Source: JAPLDB01 sp038206355
GTDB taxonomy: Bacteria; Bacteroidota; Bacteroidia; AKYH767-A; 2013-40CM-41-45
Assembly (NCBI GenBank): GCA_038206355.1
Contig: JBBRAY010000010.1
Location: forward strand, 1-64,000
Length of the DNA stretch: 64,000 nt
Direction: 5' to 3'
Position 1 is the first letter of the stretch, and each line of letters opens with the position of its first letter. The notes beneath the pieces were generated by a model. That model searched no databases and had not been told where the DNA came from. It was given only the letters and a program-made list of their open reading frames with translations. Position numbers and translations under genes: made by a program. Shown here one piece after another: positions 27,472 through 35,633 of the stretch.

Positions 27472-28965
27472 TCATTGCTTTACAAACTTTTTACTCAACA
27501 CTTCCTTTTCTGTTTGAAGATTCACAATGTACATTCCATTTGCAAAACCAGAACAGTTTAAATCCCCAGTGAAATAAGATGAAGACAGAGTTCCTTCTTC
27601 CTTGAATATTTCCTTGCCCATTAAATCGTAGACACTCAGCACATATTTTTCCCCCCTCAATCTTTTTGCATTGACGAAAGCGATATGCCAGCCTGAGTGA
27701 TAGAAAATGTTGAGATTGCTTTTCTCCTTTTGCAATTCTTTTACAGTTACATAAGGTAAGCTATCACAACTACTTCCGCTATCTGCGGGTAAATCGTAGT
27801 TGGGGTTGTTGGGTAAGCCTAAATAAGTGCGATTACCCCCAAGATAGAAGCTGAAAGGCTGGAAATCGCAACTACTGCCAAGGTTGTCAGGATTATTTAT
27901 CACTCCTAAATTCATATTTTCCTGATAGTATGCACTGTCAGGATATGGATAATTGTAATGAATTCCATCATTCCAAGCAGTTGCAAAATATATTTTATTA
28001 TTGGGAGCTAATTCAAGCTGTCCTTGCGAATAAGGAATTGTATTTTGTACCCAAAGTGTATCAATTTCTTGCCAAGGATTTGAATCCAACAAGTTTAATT
28101 GGAATAGATAGGAAATTTGTTGGCCTCCGCTTATGTAAAGCCTGTTTTCATTTGAAGAGAATTCGCAATTCCATAAAAGGTTATAATTAAATGCTGTAGT
28201 TGGGAATGTAAAGAAGGGGATTGAAGAGAAATCTCCTGTGCATCTATCGAAATTAAAAATCTCGAACAAGCCATGATAGTCAACGATGGCGACCTTGCTA
28301 CCGCTTTGTGAAAAATTCATATTTAACAAAGACCCATAGCTTATATCTCCTATTGATTGAATATATGGTCCAATCAGTCCATTAGGAGTTAGAAGAAATT
28401 TATAAAAATTATTATCTGAAATATCCCAGCGATGGCAAATAATCCACCAATCTCTACCATTGCCGTGTTTGATCGCCTGTAATCCATCTTGCATCTGATA
28501 TGGCAAGAGTTGAATGTTTTTTTGAATAACTGTACCAAGTCCGGCATTCGCAAGCATATCAATTTTTGAATAATACAATCCGTAATCTGTTGTAGCACCT
28601 ACTGAAAAAAGGTAGTATTGATTAGGGTGGTTTGGATAAGGTAAAACTACATTTTCTCTATACCAACCAAGCCCAATAATTGAATCTCCGTTTTGTAGAA
28701 TTTGATTTTGAGCATTAAAAACTCTAACTCTTTTAGTGATAGTGCCCCAAGGCGTTTCGGCAGTATACAAAATAAGATTTCCCAATGTATCAGCAATGGA
28801 AGTTGTACTTCCTCTCGTCTTGCATTGTGAAGTAAATGTTTGAGGGGTTGAATAATTAAAATCAATACCTGCGCTGTCTCCAAAGCACCAGATGGCATTT
28901 CGATTATGTATTTGTCCGAGACAAAGAAGAGGAGAAAATAAAATGAGGATGACTATCTTTTTCAT
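27472..28965 (-). CDS. T9SS type A protein with propeller-like N-terminal domain
   Basis: The 497-residue protein has a signal peptide (1-17, ending LCLG-Q). The main domain begins 'NAIWCFGDSAGIDFNYS' and contains 'SIADTLGNLILYTAETP', 'WWIICHRWDISDNNFY' and 'LELAPNNKIYFAT', the pattern of secreted WD40/YVTN-like proteins of Bacteroidota that often begin Trp-x-Phe-Gly-Asp. The C-terminal type A sorting domain has 'YVLSVYDLMGKEIF', 'GFANGMYIVNL' and ends 'LSKKFVKQ'. It is exported by the type IX system. Function unknown. Its upstream flank is the first copy of the island's direct repeat. Confidence 0.87.
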   Translation of the reverse strand: MKKIVILILFSPLLCLGQIHNRNAIWCFGDSAGIDFNYSTPQTFTSQCKTRGSTTSIADTLGNLILYTAETPWGTITKRVRVFNAQNQILQNGDSIIGLGWYRENVVLPYPNHPNQYYLFSVGATTDYGLYYSKIDMLANAGLGTVIQKNIQLLPYQMQDGLQAIKHGNGRDWWIICHRWDISDNNFYKFLLTPNGLIGPYIQSIGDISYGSLLNMNFSQSGSKVAIVDYHGLFEIFNFDRCTGDFSSIPFFTFPTTAFNYNLLWNCEFSSNENRLYISGGQQISYLFQLNLLDSNPWQEIDTLWVQNTIPYSQGQLELAPNNKIYFATAWNDGIHYNYPYPDSAYYQENMNLGVINNPDNLGSSCDFQPFSFYLGGNRTYLGLPNNPNYDLPADSGSSCDSLPYVTVKELQKEKSNLNIFYHSGWHIAFVNAKRLRGEKYVLSVYDLMGKEIFKEEGTLSSSYFTGDLNCSGFANGMYIVNLQTEKEVLSKKFVKQ

Positions 28966-28996
28966 TTAGCAAAGATAAGAAAGGCAGCCCGCATGG

Positions 28997-29103
28997 CTAC
29001 CCCTCGCTGGGCGTAGCATATTGCTACGTCCTGTTCCAAAACTAACTTCTACGTAGCGCATTCGTGCTAAGGTTTTTCACGAAGACCGTTCGTAGTCCAC
29101 AAT
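28997..29103 (+). repeat. Direct repeat copy 1 flanking the AbiE island
   Basis: About 105 bp that matches 31400-31503 in the same orientation with roughly 85 % identity by eye. It includes an identical run of 32 bp that begins 'ctgttccaaaac' and continues through 'ctacgtagcgcatt'. It encloses short palindromes such as CTACGTAG. Confidence 0.85.
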
Positions 29104-29289
29104 AACTTTAAATATCTTTTTACAAATCTTGTCGATAAAGAAACTGTTTTGAGAAGAACACAAAAAATATTTTACGTTTGCTTTACTCGAGCGAAAAAGA
29201 ATTTAGTAGTATTTTATCATAGGCCTGATGCAGCTGTTATAAAGCAAGCAGAAGAATGGTTCGGCGACCATTATGTGGTAAATATCTGA
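29104..29289 (+). pseudogene. C-terminal stump of a UvrD-like helicase
   Basis: The plus-strand frame reads 'NFKYLFTNLVDKETVLRRTQ', then 'KIFYVCFTRAKKNLVVFYH', 'RPDAAVIKQAEEWFG', and ends 'HYVVNI' before TGA at 29287. 'Phe-Tyr-Val-Cys-x-Thr-Arg-Ala-Lys-Lys-Asn-Leu' is motif VI of superfamily 1 UvrD/PcrA-type helicases, and the Glu-Trp-Phe-Gly end is typical of the short helicases that partner OLD-like nucleases (for example GajB of Gabija). Everything upstream of about 62 residues is gone, cut off at the edge of the direct repeat. I infer a deleted defence-type gene. Confidence 0.7.
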
Positions 29290-29363
29290 AGTTTGAATTG
29301 AACTTCGCATTTTAAAAACAACAGTTTAATTGTTCACTTGAATAGCGGCTCGGGAAAAATGAA

Positions 29364-30269
29364 TTAAAGATTTGATAATTTTTTCTCCAGTGCTTCATAA
29401 GACTGCCTGTATTTATCACGATTTTGGTCCTTAAGTTTTTGTAGATTTTGCAGCTTCCATTTTACAGCAGGAAACTTTTCAAAGTCATAATGGCTCCAAT
29501 CAGGTTTCAAACCCTTTACACTTAAGATGAATTTTTTGTCGGCGTCCGTTAATTCCTTATGTACCGTTTTGACCATAGTGTCACGAACTGATTCATATTC
29601 TTCGTAGGTAAAAGCTTCTTCAGTCATGCCTGCAAATTGGTTATCCAAAGCAGAACGCTGATCTTGGAAATTTGGTACGAGAACTTCATGGATGGGCCTG
29701 TCGCTACATAGCAGAGAAAAGATAAATCCTTTCTTTACTTCATCCGTAAATCCTTCGTTACTCAAAAAATATTTTACATCGAACAAGTCTCTGGGATGTT
29801 GACGATCAAAAGCCGCGACGATTTTTCCGCCAAAGAGTTGTCCGAGAGGAACAACATTGATTGAACAAAATGCTTCAAAATCCTTTTGTGCTTTTGCGCA
29901 GAGTTCCATTTTAAATGGATCGCTGATTGTCCCCCGGATGACAGTATTAACCTCTACCTTAATGTCAACCCCGTATTCTGAGATCAGTAATTTTGATGTA
30001 TCTTTTTTATGAGCGATAGTTGCTTTTGGAAATACTTTTTGAATGCGCTCTTTGCATCTTTCCAATGCATCAGAAATATTCCCCAGTGATATTTCGCGAT
30101 CTTCAAGAGGAATACATGTGAGATCGATATCAACCGACAAGCGCGGCATGTCTCGCACAAAGAGATTAATTGCAGTACCTCCATGCAAGGCAAAACAATT
30201 CTCTTTGGCGATTTCAGGAAGGACGCCTAATAATAGCTTGACCTGTTTCTTATACGTTTCATTTGCCAT
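29364..30269 (-). CDS. abiEii: AbiEii-type nucleotidyltransferase toxin
   Basis: The 301-residue protein belongs to the AbiEii/AbiGii toxin family of type IV toxin-antitoxin systems, which use a nucleotidyltransferase fold to stop growth and abort phage infection. The motif 'FALHGGTAINLFVRD' (Gly30-Gly31) is followed by 'LSVDIDLT' with Asp47 and Asp49 as metal ligands. 'GGKIVAAFDRQHPRDLFDVK' near residue 155 is the second conserved block. The length fits the family. Its start overlaps the antitoxin end by 11 bp, so the two are translated together. Confidence 0.92.
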   Translation of the reverse strand: MANETYKKQVKLLLGVLPEIAKENCFALHGGTAINLFVRDMPRLSVDIDLTCIPLEDREISLGNISDALERCKERIQKVFPKATIAHKKDTSKLLISEYGVDIKVEVNTVIRGTISDPFKMELCAKAQKDFEAFCSINVVPLGQLFGGKIVAAFDRQHPRDLFDVKYFLSNEGFTDEVKKGFIFSLLCSDRPIHEVLVPNFQDQRSALDNQFAGMTEEAFTYEEYESVRDTMVKTVHKELTDADKKFILSVKGLKPDWSHYDFEKFPAVKWKLQNLQKLKDQNRDKYRQSYEALEKKLSNL

Positions 30270-31032
30270 CCGCTTCGAATTCCTTTGGGACAGTTATTTG
30301 ATACTTTGGTATATAGATGCCTTGCTTCACGATACTGCGCTTGCCCTGCCCTAAGTCTATAGTTTTGACCTCAAGACTCTGAAACCATTGATGTCCTGCT
30401 TTTTCAGCCATGTATAGGAACAAACGTTTAACCTTCACGGATTGACATTTTTCAAGCAGTGATTGAACATGTGTTGGCCGTAGGTTATTCAATCCTTCCA
30501 TTAGTTGATAACATTCCAGGAGTTCCTGATTTTTAGGCGCGAGATACAGGCACTCTAAGATTGCCCTTGTAGTATCTGAAACCTTTATCGAAAAATTCTT
30601 GAGTTCTATTTCTGTCAAACCTACATCTGCTGGTAAGAAGGATGTTTGGTGATATTTTATTTTAACGCCCCAGTTATGTTTGCGAAACCATGTCGGTAGT
30701 CTTTCATCTTTGCCCCCAAAGATGACCGCTTTCTCTTCTGACAATTCCAAGTAATGGGATTTACCGTGTAATGATAAAGCTGTCCGGCCGCCTGGATGGA
30801 TGAATAAGTTACTTTGTTTTTGAAGAGCATATATTGCCCCGACATACTCAACCTTATCTCCAGTGCGAACCATAGCCCCTTTGCCGATAGACTCTAACCA
30901 CCGGCTTTGTCTATATCGTTTTTGTAGTTCTGGACTATATCCTTGGCTGACAAGCCAAAGAGATTGCATTACTACCCCTGAAGGCAGGCTTGCCAAAAGC
31001 TGGTTTATTTTTGTTTGATTAACGGTACGCAT
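30259..31032 (-). CDS. abiEi: AbiEi-type antitoxin and autorepressor
   Basis: The 257-residue protein matches AbiEi antitoxins: an N-terminal winged-helix part ('INQLLASLPSGVVMQSLWLVS', 'RYRQSRWLESIGKGAMVRTG', 'YALQKQSNLFIHPGGRTALS'), then an antitoxin domain with 'DTTRAILECLYLAPK'. AbiEi proteins repress their own operon by binding paired inverted repeats, and such repeats are present here at 31024-31038 and 31094-31110. The first spans the ATG. The start at 31032 gives a complete N-terminal domain. First gene of the abiEi-abiEii operon. Confidence 0.9.
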   Translation of the reverse strand: MRTVNQTKINQLLASLPSGVVMQSLWLVSQGYSPELQKRYRQSRWLESIGKGAMVRTGDKVEYVGAIYALQKQSNLFIHPGGRTALSLHGKSHYLELSEEKAVIFGGKDERLPTWFRKHNWGVKIKYHQTSFLPADVGLTEIELKNFSIKVSDTTRAILECLYLAPKNQELLECYQLMEGLNNLRPTHVQSLLEKCQSVKVKRLFLYMAEKAGHQWFQSLEVKTIDLGQGKRSIVKQGIYIPKYQITVPKEFEADGK

Positions 31033-31038
31033 AGTACC
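31024..31038. promoter_or_regulatory. Candidate AbiEi operator, proximal site
   Basis: GGTAC-N5-GTACC, with the abiEi start codon in the spacer. A second site with the same arms and spacing lies 71 bp upstream (center to center). AbiEi proteins are known to bind two inverted repeats in their promoter. Confidence 0.65.
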
Positions 31039-31093
31039 AATATATTGATTTTTTTAAACTCAGTCAAGAGATAGTTTATATTTATATGTGCAG

Positions 31094-31110
31094 AGGTACT
31101 AAATGTACCT
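31094..31110. promoter_or_regulatory. Candidate AbiEi operator, distal site
   Basis: AGGTAC-N5-GTACCT, the same half-site as 31024-31038 extended by one pair. The AT-rich stretch between the sites would contain the promoter (TTG near 31068 and TATATTGG next to the proximal site, a weak -7 box). Confidence 0.65.
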
Positions 31111-31158
31111 GTTTTCACAAAATTTTAAACCGAAAAAATGCATAATAACAGCCCAATT

Positions 31159-31369
31159 GAGGGTGGAGTTAGAGTTTCTGTTCATAAAAATCCGCAGAAG
31201 ACCTTGAAACAATGCGTTTAAATCGGGAACTTTGAGGCTGCCACTACGGCTCCACCGTTACAGAGCAAACTCTGACGAGTTCCGCCGTATGGCAGCTGGG
31301 TTCTTTTTCCGAGCATGCTACTACACCTTTTGCGGAATCTTCTCTTACAGCTTGTCTAACACCACCCTC
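31159..31369. repeat. 211-bp element with inverted ends (MITE-like)
   Basis: The ends are GAGGGTGGAGTTAGA (31159-31173) and, inverted, GAGGGTGGTGTTAGA (31355-31369), 14 of 15 identical. The inside holds no coding frame but a strong fold: GCTGCCA-c-TACGGC (31237-31250) pairs with GCCGTATGGCAGC (31284-31296), and CAGAG/CTCTG form an inner hairpin (31261-31274). No target-site duplication is visible. It looks like a non-autonomous mobile element or a remnant. Confidence 0.6.
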
Positions 31370-31399
31370 TAACTAACAAATTGTTCACGTGAAAAAAAA

Positions 31400-31503
31400 C
31401 TATCCCCTCGCTGGGGTAGCATGTTGGTACATCCTGTTCCAAAACTAACTTCTACGTAGCGCATTTGTGCAAAGATTTTTCGCGGAGACAGTTCGTAGAC
31501 AAC
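31400..31503 (+). repeat. Direct repeat copy 2 flanking the AbiE island
   Basis: The second copy of the 28997-29103 repeat, in the same orientation, ending 22 bp before the uvrC stop codon. The two copies enclose about 2.3 kb with the helicase stump, abiE operon and MITE-like element. Confidence 0.85.
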
Positions 31504-31524
31504 CCGTCACAAAAATGATAATTA

Positions 31525-33330
31525 TCAGCTTTGTGCTTCGGGTTTATCCAAGAAATATTTTGCAACAAGTTCACTTTTTGCTGCCCCTATGATTTCTGCC
31601 AATTCATCAGTCCCCGCTTCCCTTATTCTTTTCACAGACTTAAAATGTTTCAGCAACTCTTCAGCAGTTTTATCCCCAATGCCTTTAATGTCGCTCAACT
31701 CCGTTTTTACAAACGCCTTACTTCTTTTATTACGGTGGTGCGTAATCCCGAACCGGTGGGCTTCATCCCTTATGTTTTGTATCACCCGCAATGTTTCAGA
31801 TTTTTTATCCAGGTAAAGCGGTACAGAATCGCCCGGATAATAAATCTCTTCCAGCTTTTTGGCAATTCCGACCACTGCAATTTTTCCCGTAAGATTTAAT
31901 TTCTCCAAACTGCTCATCGCTGCACTGAGTTGTCCTTTACCGCCGTCAATAACAATCAGCTGCGGCAACTCTTGCGCTTCGTCAATCATTCTTTTGTATC
32001 GCCTGAAAACAATTTCTTCCATTGAGGCAAAATCATCGGGACCCTCAACCGTTTTAATATTGAAATGCCGGTATTCTTTTTTAGATGGTTTGCCATTCCT
32101 GAAAACAGTAAGCGCTGCAACGGCAAAATCGCCCTGGAAATTGGAGTTGTCAATACATTCAATGTGGCGTGGTAATTCTTTTAAGCGCAAATCTTTTTTC
32201 ATCACCTCCATCAGCCGCAATACTTTATTTTCAGGATTCGTTTTTTCAAACTGCAACTGTTTCTCCTGAATATAATAGTTCACATTTTTTTCTGAGAGCA
32301 GCAGCAAATGTTTTTTATCGCCGATTTTCGGAACGGTAATTTCAACATCTTTTATTTCAAGGTCAAGATGAAAAGGCAAAATGAGTTCAGTGGATTCACT
32401 GTTGAATCGCTCACGGAGTTCAGCGATGGCAAGTTCTAAAAGTTCTTCCTGCGTTTCATCCAGTTTCTTTTTCAGCTCTACCGTATGCGCCTGTATGATG
32501 GAGCCATTCATCACCTTCAGAAAATTGACAACGGCAAAATCTTCTTCTGCCTTAATAGAGAATACATCCACATTGTGAATGGAAGGATTAACGATCACAC
32601 TTTTCTTATGAAACTTTTCCAGCTGCTCAAGCTTTTGTTTGATTTGCTGCGCTTCCTCATATTCAAAGTTCGATGCATGTTGCTGCATCTGTGTTTCAAG
32701 ATGAGAAATTACGAAGTTGATATTTCCTTTTAATATCAGTCTGATGTGCTGAATATTATTGTTGTAATCTTCTTCTGTTTGCAATCCTTCACAGGGGCCT
32801 TTGCAATTACCGATATGAAACTCCAGACAAACTTTAAATTTCTTTTTCTCAATATTTTCGGGAGAAAGATTCAGACTGCAGGAACGGAGTTTATACAACT
32901 GCGAAAAAAGATCGAGCAGCGTTTCAATCATCCGTACAGAAGTGTAGGGACCAAAATATTCTGATCCGTCTCTGATCAGTTTCCTCGTATAAAAAATGCG
33001 CGGAAAATGTTCTTTCTTAATGCAGATCCAAGGATACGTTTTATCATCACGCAGGTTAACATTGTATTTCGGCTGGTGCTTTTTGATGAGGTTGTTCTCG
33101 AGCAATAACGCATCCATTTCTGTTTCTACGACGATGGTTTTGATGTCGCAAATCTGTCGCACCATCACTGCCGTTTTTCCGGAATCATGTTCCTTATGAA
33201 AATAGCTGCTCACCCTTTTCTTCAGCGACTTTGCCTTACCCACATAAATAAGTCGCCCGTCTTTTTCATAAAACTGATACACACCCGGACTGTCGGGAAG
33301 AATGGAAATAATGCTTTGGTAATCGAACAT
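31525..33330 (-). CDS. uvrC: Excinuclease ABC subunit C
   Basis: The 601-residue protein makes both incisions in nucleotide-excision repair together with UvrB. Domains in order: GIY-YIG nuclease at about residues 12-90 ('SPGVYQFYEKDGRLIYVGKA'), a Cys-rich region ('FHIGNCKGPCEGLQTEEDY'), a UVR motif for UvrB near 205-240, the RNase-H-like nuclease ('HIECIDNSNFQGDFAVAALT' and 'LIVIDGGKGQLSAA') and C-terminal helix-hairpin-helix ('DIKGIGDKTAEELLKHFKS'). Length and all motifs are normal. Confidence 0.97.
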   Translation of the reverse strand: MFDYQSIISILPDSPGVYQFYEKDGRLIYVGKAKSLKKRVSSYFHKEHDSGKTAVMVRQICDIKTIVVETEMDALLLENNLIKKHQPKYNVNLRDDKTYPWICIKKEHFPRIFYTRKLIRDGSEYFGPYTSVRMIETLLDLFSQLYKLRSCSLNLSPENIEKKKFKVCLEFHIGNCKGPCEGLQTEEDYNNNIQHIRLILKGNINFVISHLETQMQQHASNFEYEEAQQIKQKLEQLEKFHKKSVIVNPSIHNVDVFSIKAEEDFAVVNFLKVMNGSIIQAHTVELKKKLDETQEELLELAIAELRERFNSESTELILPFHLDLEIKDVEITVPKIGDKKHLLLLSEKNVNYYIQEKQLQFEKTNPENKVLRLMEVMKKDLRLKELPRHIECIDNSNFQGDFAVAALTVFRNGKPSKKEYRHFNIKTVEGPDDFASMEEIVFRRYKRMIDEAQELPQLIVIDGGKGQLSAAMSSLEKLNLTGKIAVVGIAKKLEEIYYPGDSVPLYLDKKSETLRVIQNIRDEAHRFGITHHRNKRSKAFVKTELSDIKGIGDKTAEELLKHFKSVKRIREAGTDELAEIIGAAKSELVAKYFLDKPEAQS

Positions 33331-33384
33331 GGAATTTTCTCGAACACGAAATTAAGTCAATTTAGGAATATACAGGCATCTTCA

Positions 33385-33440
33385 ACTTGTAACTTGTGAC
33401 TTGTGCCTTGCGACTTTTGACTTCTAACTTGTGCCTTTTA
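33385..33440. repeat. 'acttgtgactt' word-run
   Basis: About eight degenerate copies of acttgt/gactt in a row (cttgtaacttgtgacttgtg…) upstream of the small gene at 33478. The last copy supplies the TTG of that gene's promoter. Confidence 0.8.
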
Positions 33441-33459
33441 CCTTATTTAAATACCTTTG
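33428..33459 (+). promoter_or_regulatory. Promoter of the small conserved gene
   Basis: cTTG at 33428-33431, 20 bp, then TACCTTTG at 33452-33459, close to TTTG-N19-TAnnTTTG. The -7 box covers an upstream in-frame TTG (33457), which argues for the ATG at 33478 as start. Confidence 0.6.
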
Positions 33460-33477
33460 AAAAATAAACTCTCCACT

Positions 33478-33744
33478 ATGGACCGCTACATCATCATCTC
33501 TGAACATACCGCAGAAGATTGCAGAATGGTTGTTAAAGAATTCGTGCATTACCACGCAGGATTTTTAACGCACTTTGAATGGGGCTGCTACGATAATGAC
33601 CACCATGCATATACCATCCTTGAAGCTGAAAACCATGCGCAGGCAATGATGTCAGTTCCTCCGGCATTCCGTCCAAAAGCAAAAGCAATTAAGCTTACGC
33701 ATTTCAAGCCGAGGGAGTCAGCTCAATCTGTTCACGGGCAATGA
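33478..33744 (+). CDS. Small conserved protein of unknown function
   Basis: From the ATG at 33478 the protein has 88 residues: 'MDRYIIISEHTAEDCRMVV', 'HFEWGCYDNDHHAYTILEAE' and 'MMSVPPAFRPKAKAIKLTHF'. The alternation of strands and helices, with a His-Phe-Glu-Trp-Gly-Cys stretch and an Asp-x-His pair, suggests a ferredoxin-like alpha+beta fold of the kind seen in many small dimeric stress proteins. I do not recognise a named family with confidence. Cytoplasmic. Alone on its strand with its own promoter. Confidence 0.7.
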   Translation: MDRYIIISEHTAEDCRMVVKEFVHYHAGFLTHFEWGCYDNDHHAYTILEAENHAQAMMSVPPAFRPKAKAIKLTHFKPRESAQSVHGQ

Positions 33745-33804
33745 TATTATTATAGTAAACCTTTCGCAATTGCTGTTGTCAGAGGTTTCCAAAATATAAA
33801 TGAC

Positions 33805-35163
33805 ATGAAAAAAATTATTGTACTCTTTTCAATCCTGATTTTTCAGAGTTTATTTATTTTCTCGCAGGCAACGTTGAAGCCATCCATAGGAATTGGCTCG
33901 TTACCTTCTGACGGTGACAGCATGTGTTATGCGCCCTGGTATCTTGGAGGGTTTGATGCCAGCGGATTGCAGGCCGGTGATACAGCGTATGATTTTACTT
34001 TATATGATTTGAATGGCGACCCGTTTAATCTGGCTGATGCATTAAACAGCGGCACTCCCGTTCTTCTTGTTGCGGGAAGTTATACGTGTCCCGTGTTCCG
34101 CGGTAAAATTCCTGAAATCAATCAGGTGGTAAGTACTTATGGAAACCAGTTGAAAGTTGCTGTAATTTACACGATAGAAGCGCACCCCAATATTGACACC
34201 AGCGTTTATTTCGGTTATGTGAATCCGACGACAACAAATATTCAGGCGGGAATTTTATACCGCCAGCCCAACACTTATGGCGAAAGAAAATTTATCGCAC
34301 AGGAATTACTCGACAGCATGACCATCAATGCGCCGGTTTATATTGATGGCCCATGCAATAACTGGTGGAGCACGTACGGTCCGGCGCCCAACAATTCTTA
34401 TTTAATTGATACGACAGGGATTGTTTTTTCTCATCATGGATGGTTCGATCGTTTTCCGCGTGATATTTTTTGTGACATTGATAGTTTGCTCGGAACATCG
34501 AGCGGGCTTTGTTCGGGAGGAGGTCCTGCTACGGGAGCATTTACTTTTAATCTCATTTCGAATGACACGGTATATGATGTTGCCGGAAGTACGATATCTA
34601 TTGACGGTGAACTCGTAAACAATGACGCGGTTAATGATGTGCAGGTTTATGTAAGGCGACTCATCAATAATATTCCCACCGACTGGGGATCGTCGCTATG
34701 TATTGATGTTTGCTATTCCACTTCTACAGACAGTGTGGTTTTTCTTTTACCTGCAGGCTCTACGCAATCCTTCCATTTTTATTTTTACACCTCAGCCGTC
34801 GCCAATTCAGGCAAAGCACGGGTAGGATTTAAAAACCTCAACGATTCAACCAATTCTTTCAGCCAGAATTTATTTGGAATAACTACTGATGCTACTACAG
34901 GAATAAATAATGTACGACCCGCTGAACTATTTGTCATATATCCGAATCCGGCATCATCGAAATTGAACTTTTCTTACGGTGACAATAAAATAAATTCTGC
35001 AGAAATTTCAGACCTCTCCGGCAGAACTATTATTTCAAAAAGGTCAGATGGAAATTTATCCGTTGGATCAATTGAAATTCCTGATCTTGAAAATGGAGTT
35101 TACTTCCTCTGCGTTGTTGCAGGCGATAAAAAGTTTTTGAAATCTTTTGTTGTCGTTAAATGA
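33805..35163 (+). CDS. Secreted deiodinase-like thioredoxin-fold protein with T9SS tail
   Basis: The 452-residue protein has a signal peptide (1-21), then a thioredoxin-fold domain at about residues 55-230: 'GDTAYDFTLYDLNGDPFNL', 'VLLVAGSYTCPVFRGKIPEI' with Cys95, and 'VIYTIEAHPNIDTSVYFGY'. The Ser-Tyr-Thr-Cys-Pro site and the Glu-Ala-His-Pro motif are those of the iodothyronine deiodinase family, with Cys where animal enzymes have selenocysteine. A beta-rich middle part and a type A sorting domain ('LFVIYPNPASSKLNF', 'DLENGVYFLCVV') follow. It would act outside the cell, perhaps as a reductase or peroxiredoxin-like enzyme; real deiodination is unproven. Confidence 0.82.
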   Translation: MKKIIVLFSILIFQSLFIFSQATLKPSIGIGSLPSDGDSMCYAPWYLGGFDASGLQAGDTAYDFTLYDLNGDPFNLADALNSGTPVLLVAGSYTCPVFRGKIPEINQVVSTYGNQLKVAVIYTIEAHPNIDTSVYFGYVNPTTTNIQAGILYRQPNTYGERKFIAQELLDSMTINAPVYIDGPCNNWWSTYGPAPNNSYLIDTTGIVFSHHGWFDRFPRDIFCDIDSLLGTSSGLCSGGGPATGAFTFNLISNDTVYDVAGSTISIDGELVNNDAVNDVQVYVRRLINNIPTDWGSSLCIDVCYSTSTDSVVFLLPAGSTQSFHFYFYTSAVANSGKARVGFKNLNDSTNSFSQNLFGITTDATTGINNVRPAELFVIYPNPASSKLNFSYGDNKINSAEISDLSGRTIISKRSDGNLSVGSIEIPDLENGVYFLCVVAGDKKFLKSFVVVK

Positions 35164-35633
35164 TGCTCGTCCATATTTATTTCAGTGGATGACGGGTTTT
35201 TTCAAGCGTATTTTTTTTGAATTTAAAATGTGATCGCCATCCGGTAGATCTATTCGTCTGCTGATTTCCTTTTGATAAATAATTTAAAAAGGAAGATTAA
35301 AATGATTCCACGGTAACAAATTTAATGAATGACCTTGCCTTGCCTAAGGCTAGACGAGGTATCAAAATGAATATTTGTTCCGTCCGGCATCGCTTTCGCA
35401 AAGCTTCAGCAAAGCAAAGCCTGAGGCGAGACGGGGTATTTACTAGATCCCGAAGAACTTTGTCTTCGGAATTAATTCGACTTAATGATTTCAGTGCACC
35501 CTTCGGGCTTCTGAAATCATAGTCTCATTAAATAAATTGTTAAAGTTTGTCCTGATCCGCCATTCCTATTCGTCTAAACAGTAAATAGCACATAATATTA
35601 TTTACATTCACTAACAAATTAAACGAAGTAAAA
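35164..35633. other. 470-bp spacer with repeats, a hairpin and the ECF-type promoter
   Basis: No convincing gene. It holds degenerate words ('ctagacgaggtatcaaaatg' and a later variant 'gcgagacggggtattta'), a 10-bp perfect hairpin at 35485-35520 (ATGATTTCAG/CTGAAATCAT around a CCCTTCGGG core) and the promoter candidate 35548-35574. A 65-codon frame at 35325 is made of the repeat words and is not a gene. Confidence 0.6.
35548..35574 (+). promoter_or_regulatory. ECF-sigma-type promoter candidate before the VOC gene
   Basis: TGTCCTG-N16-CGTC, 60 bp before the ATG. ECF41- and ECF42-type sigma factors are known to use promoters with TGTC in the -35 and CG(T/A)C-like -10 boxes. The same arrangement with the same spacing recurs at 36030-36056. 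Confidence 0.6.

Noticed and set aside
31159..31369. Complete insertion sequence
   Set aside because: Inverted ends are present but there is no transposase frame and no target duplication; kept only as a MITE-like element.
35325..35522. 65-codon open frame in the spacer before the VOC gene
   Set aside because: Made of repeated spacer words and a hairpin; no protein-like pattern.
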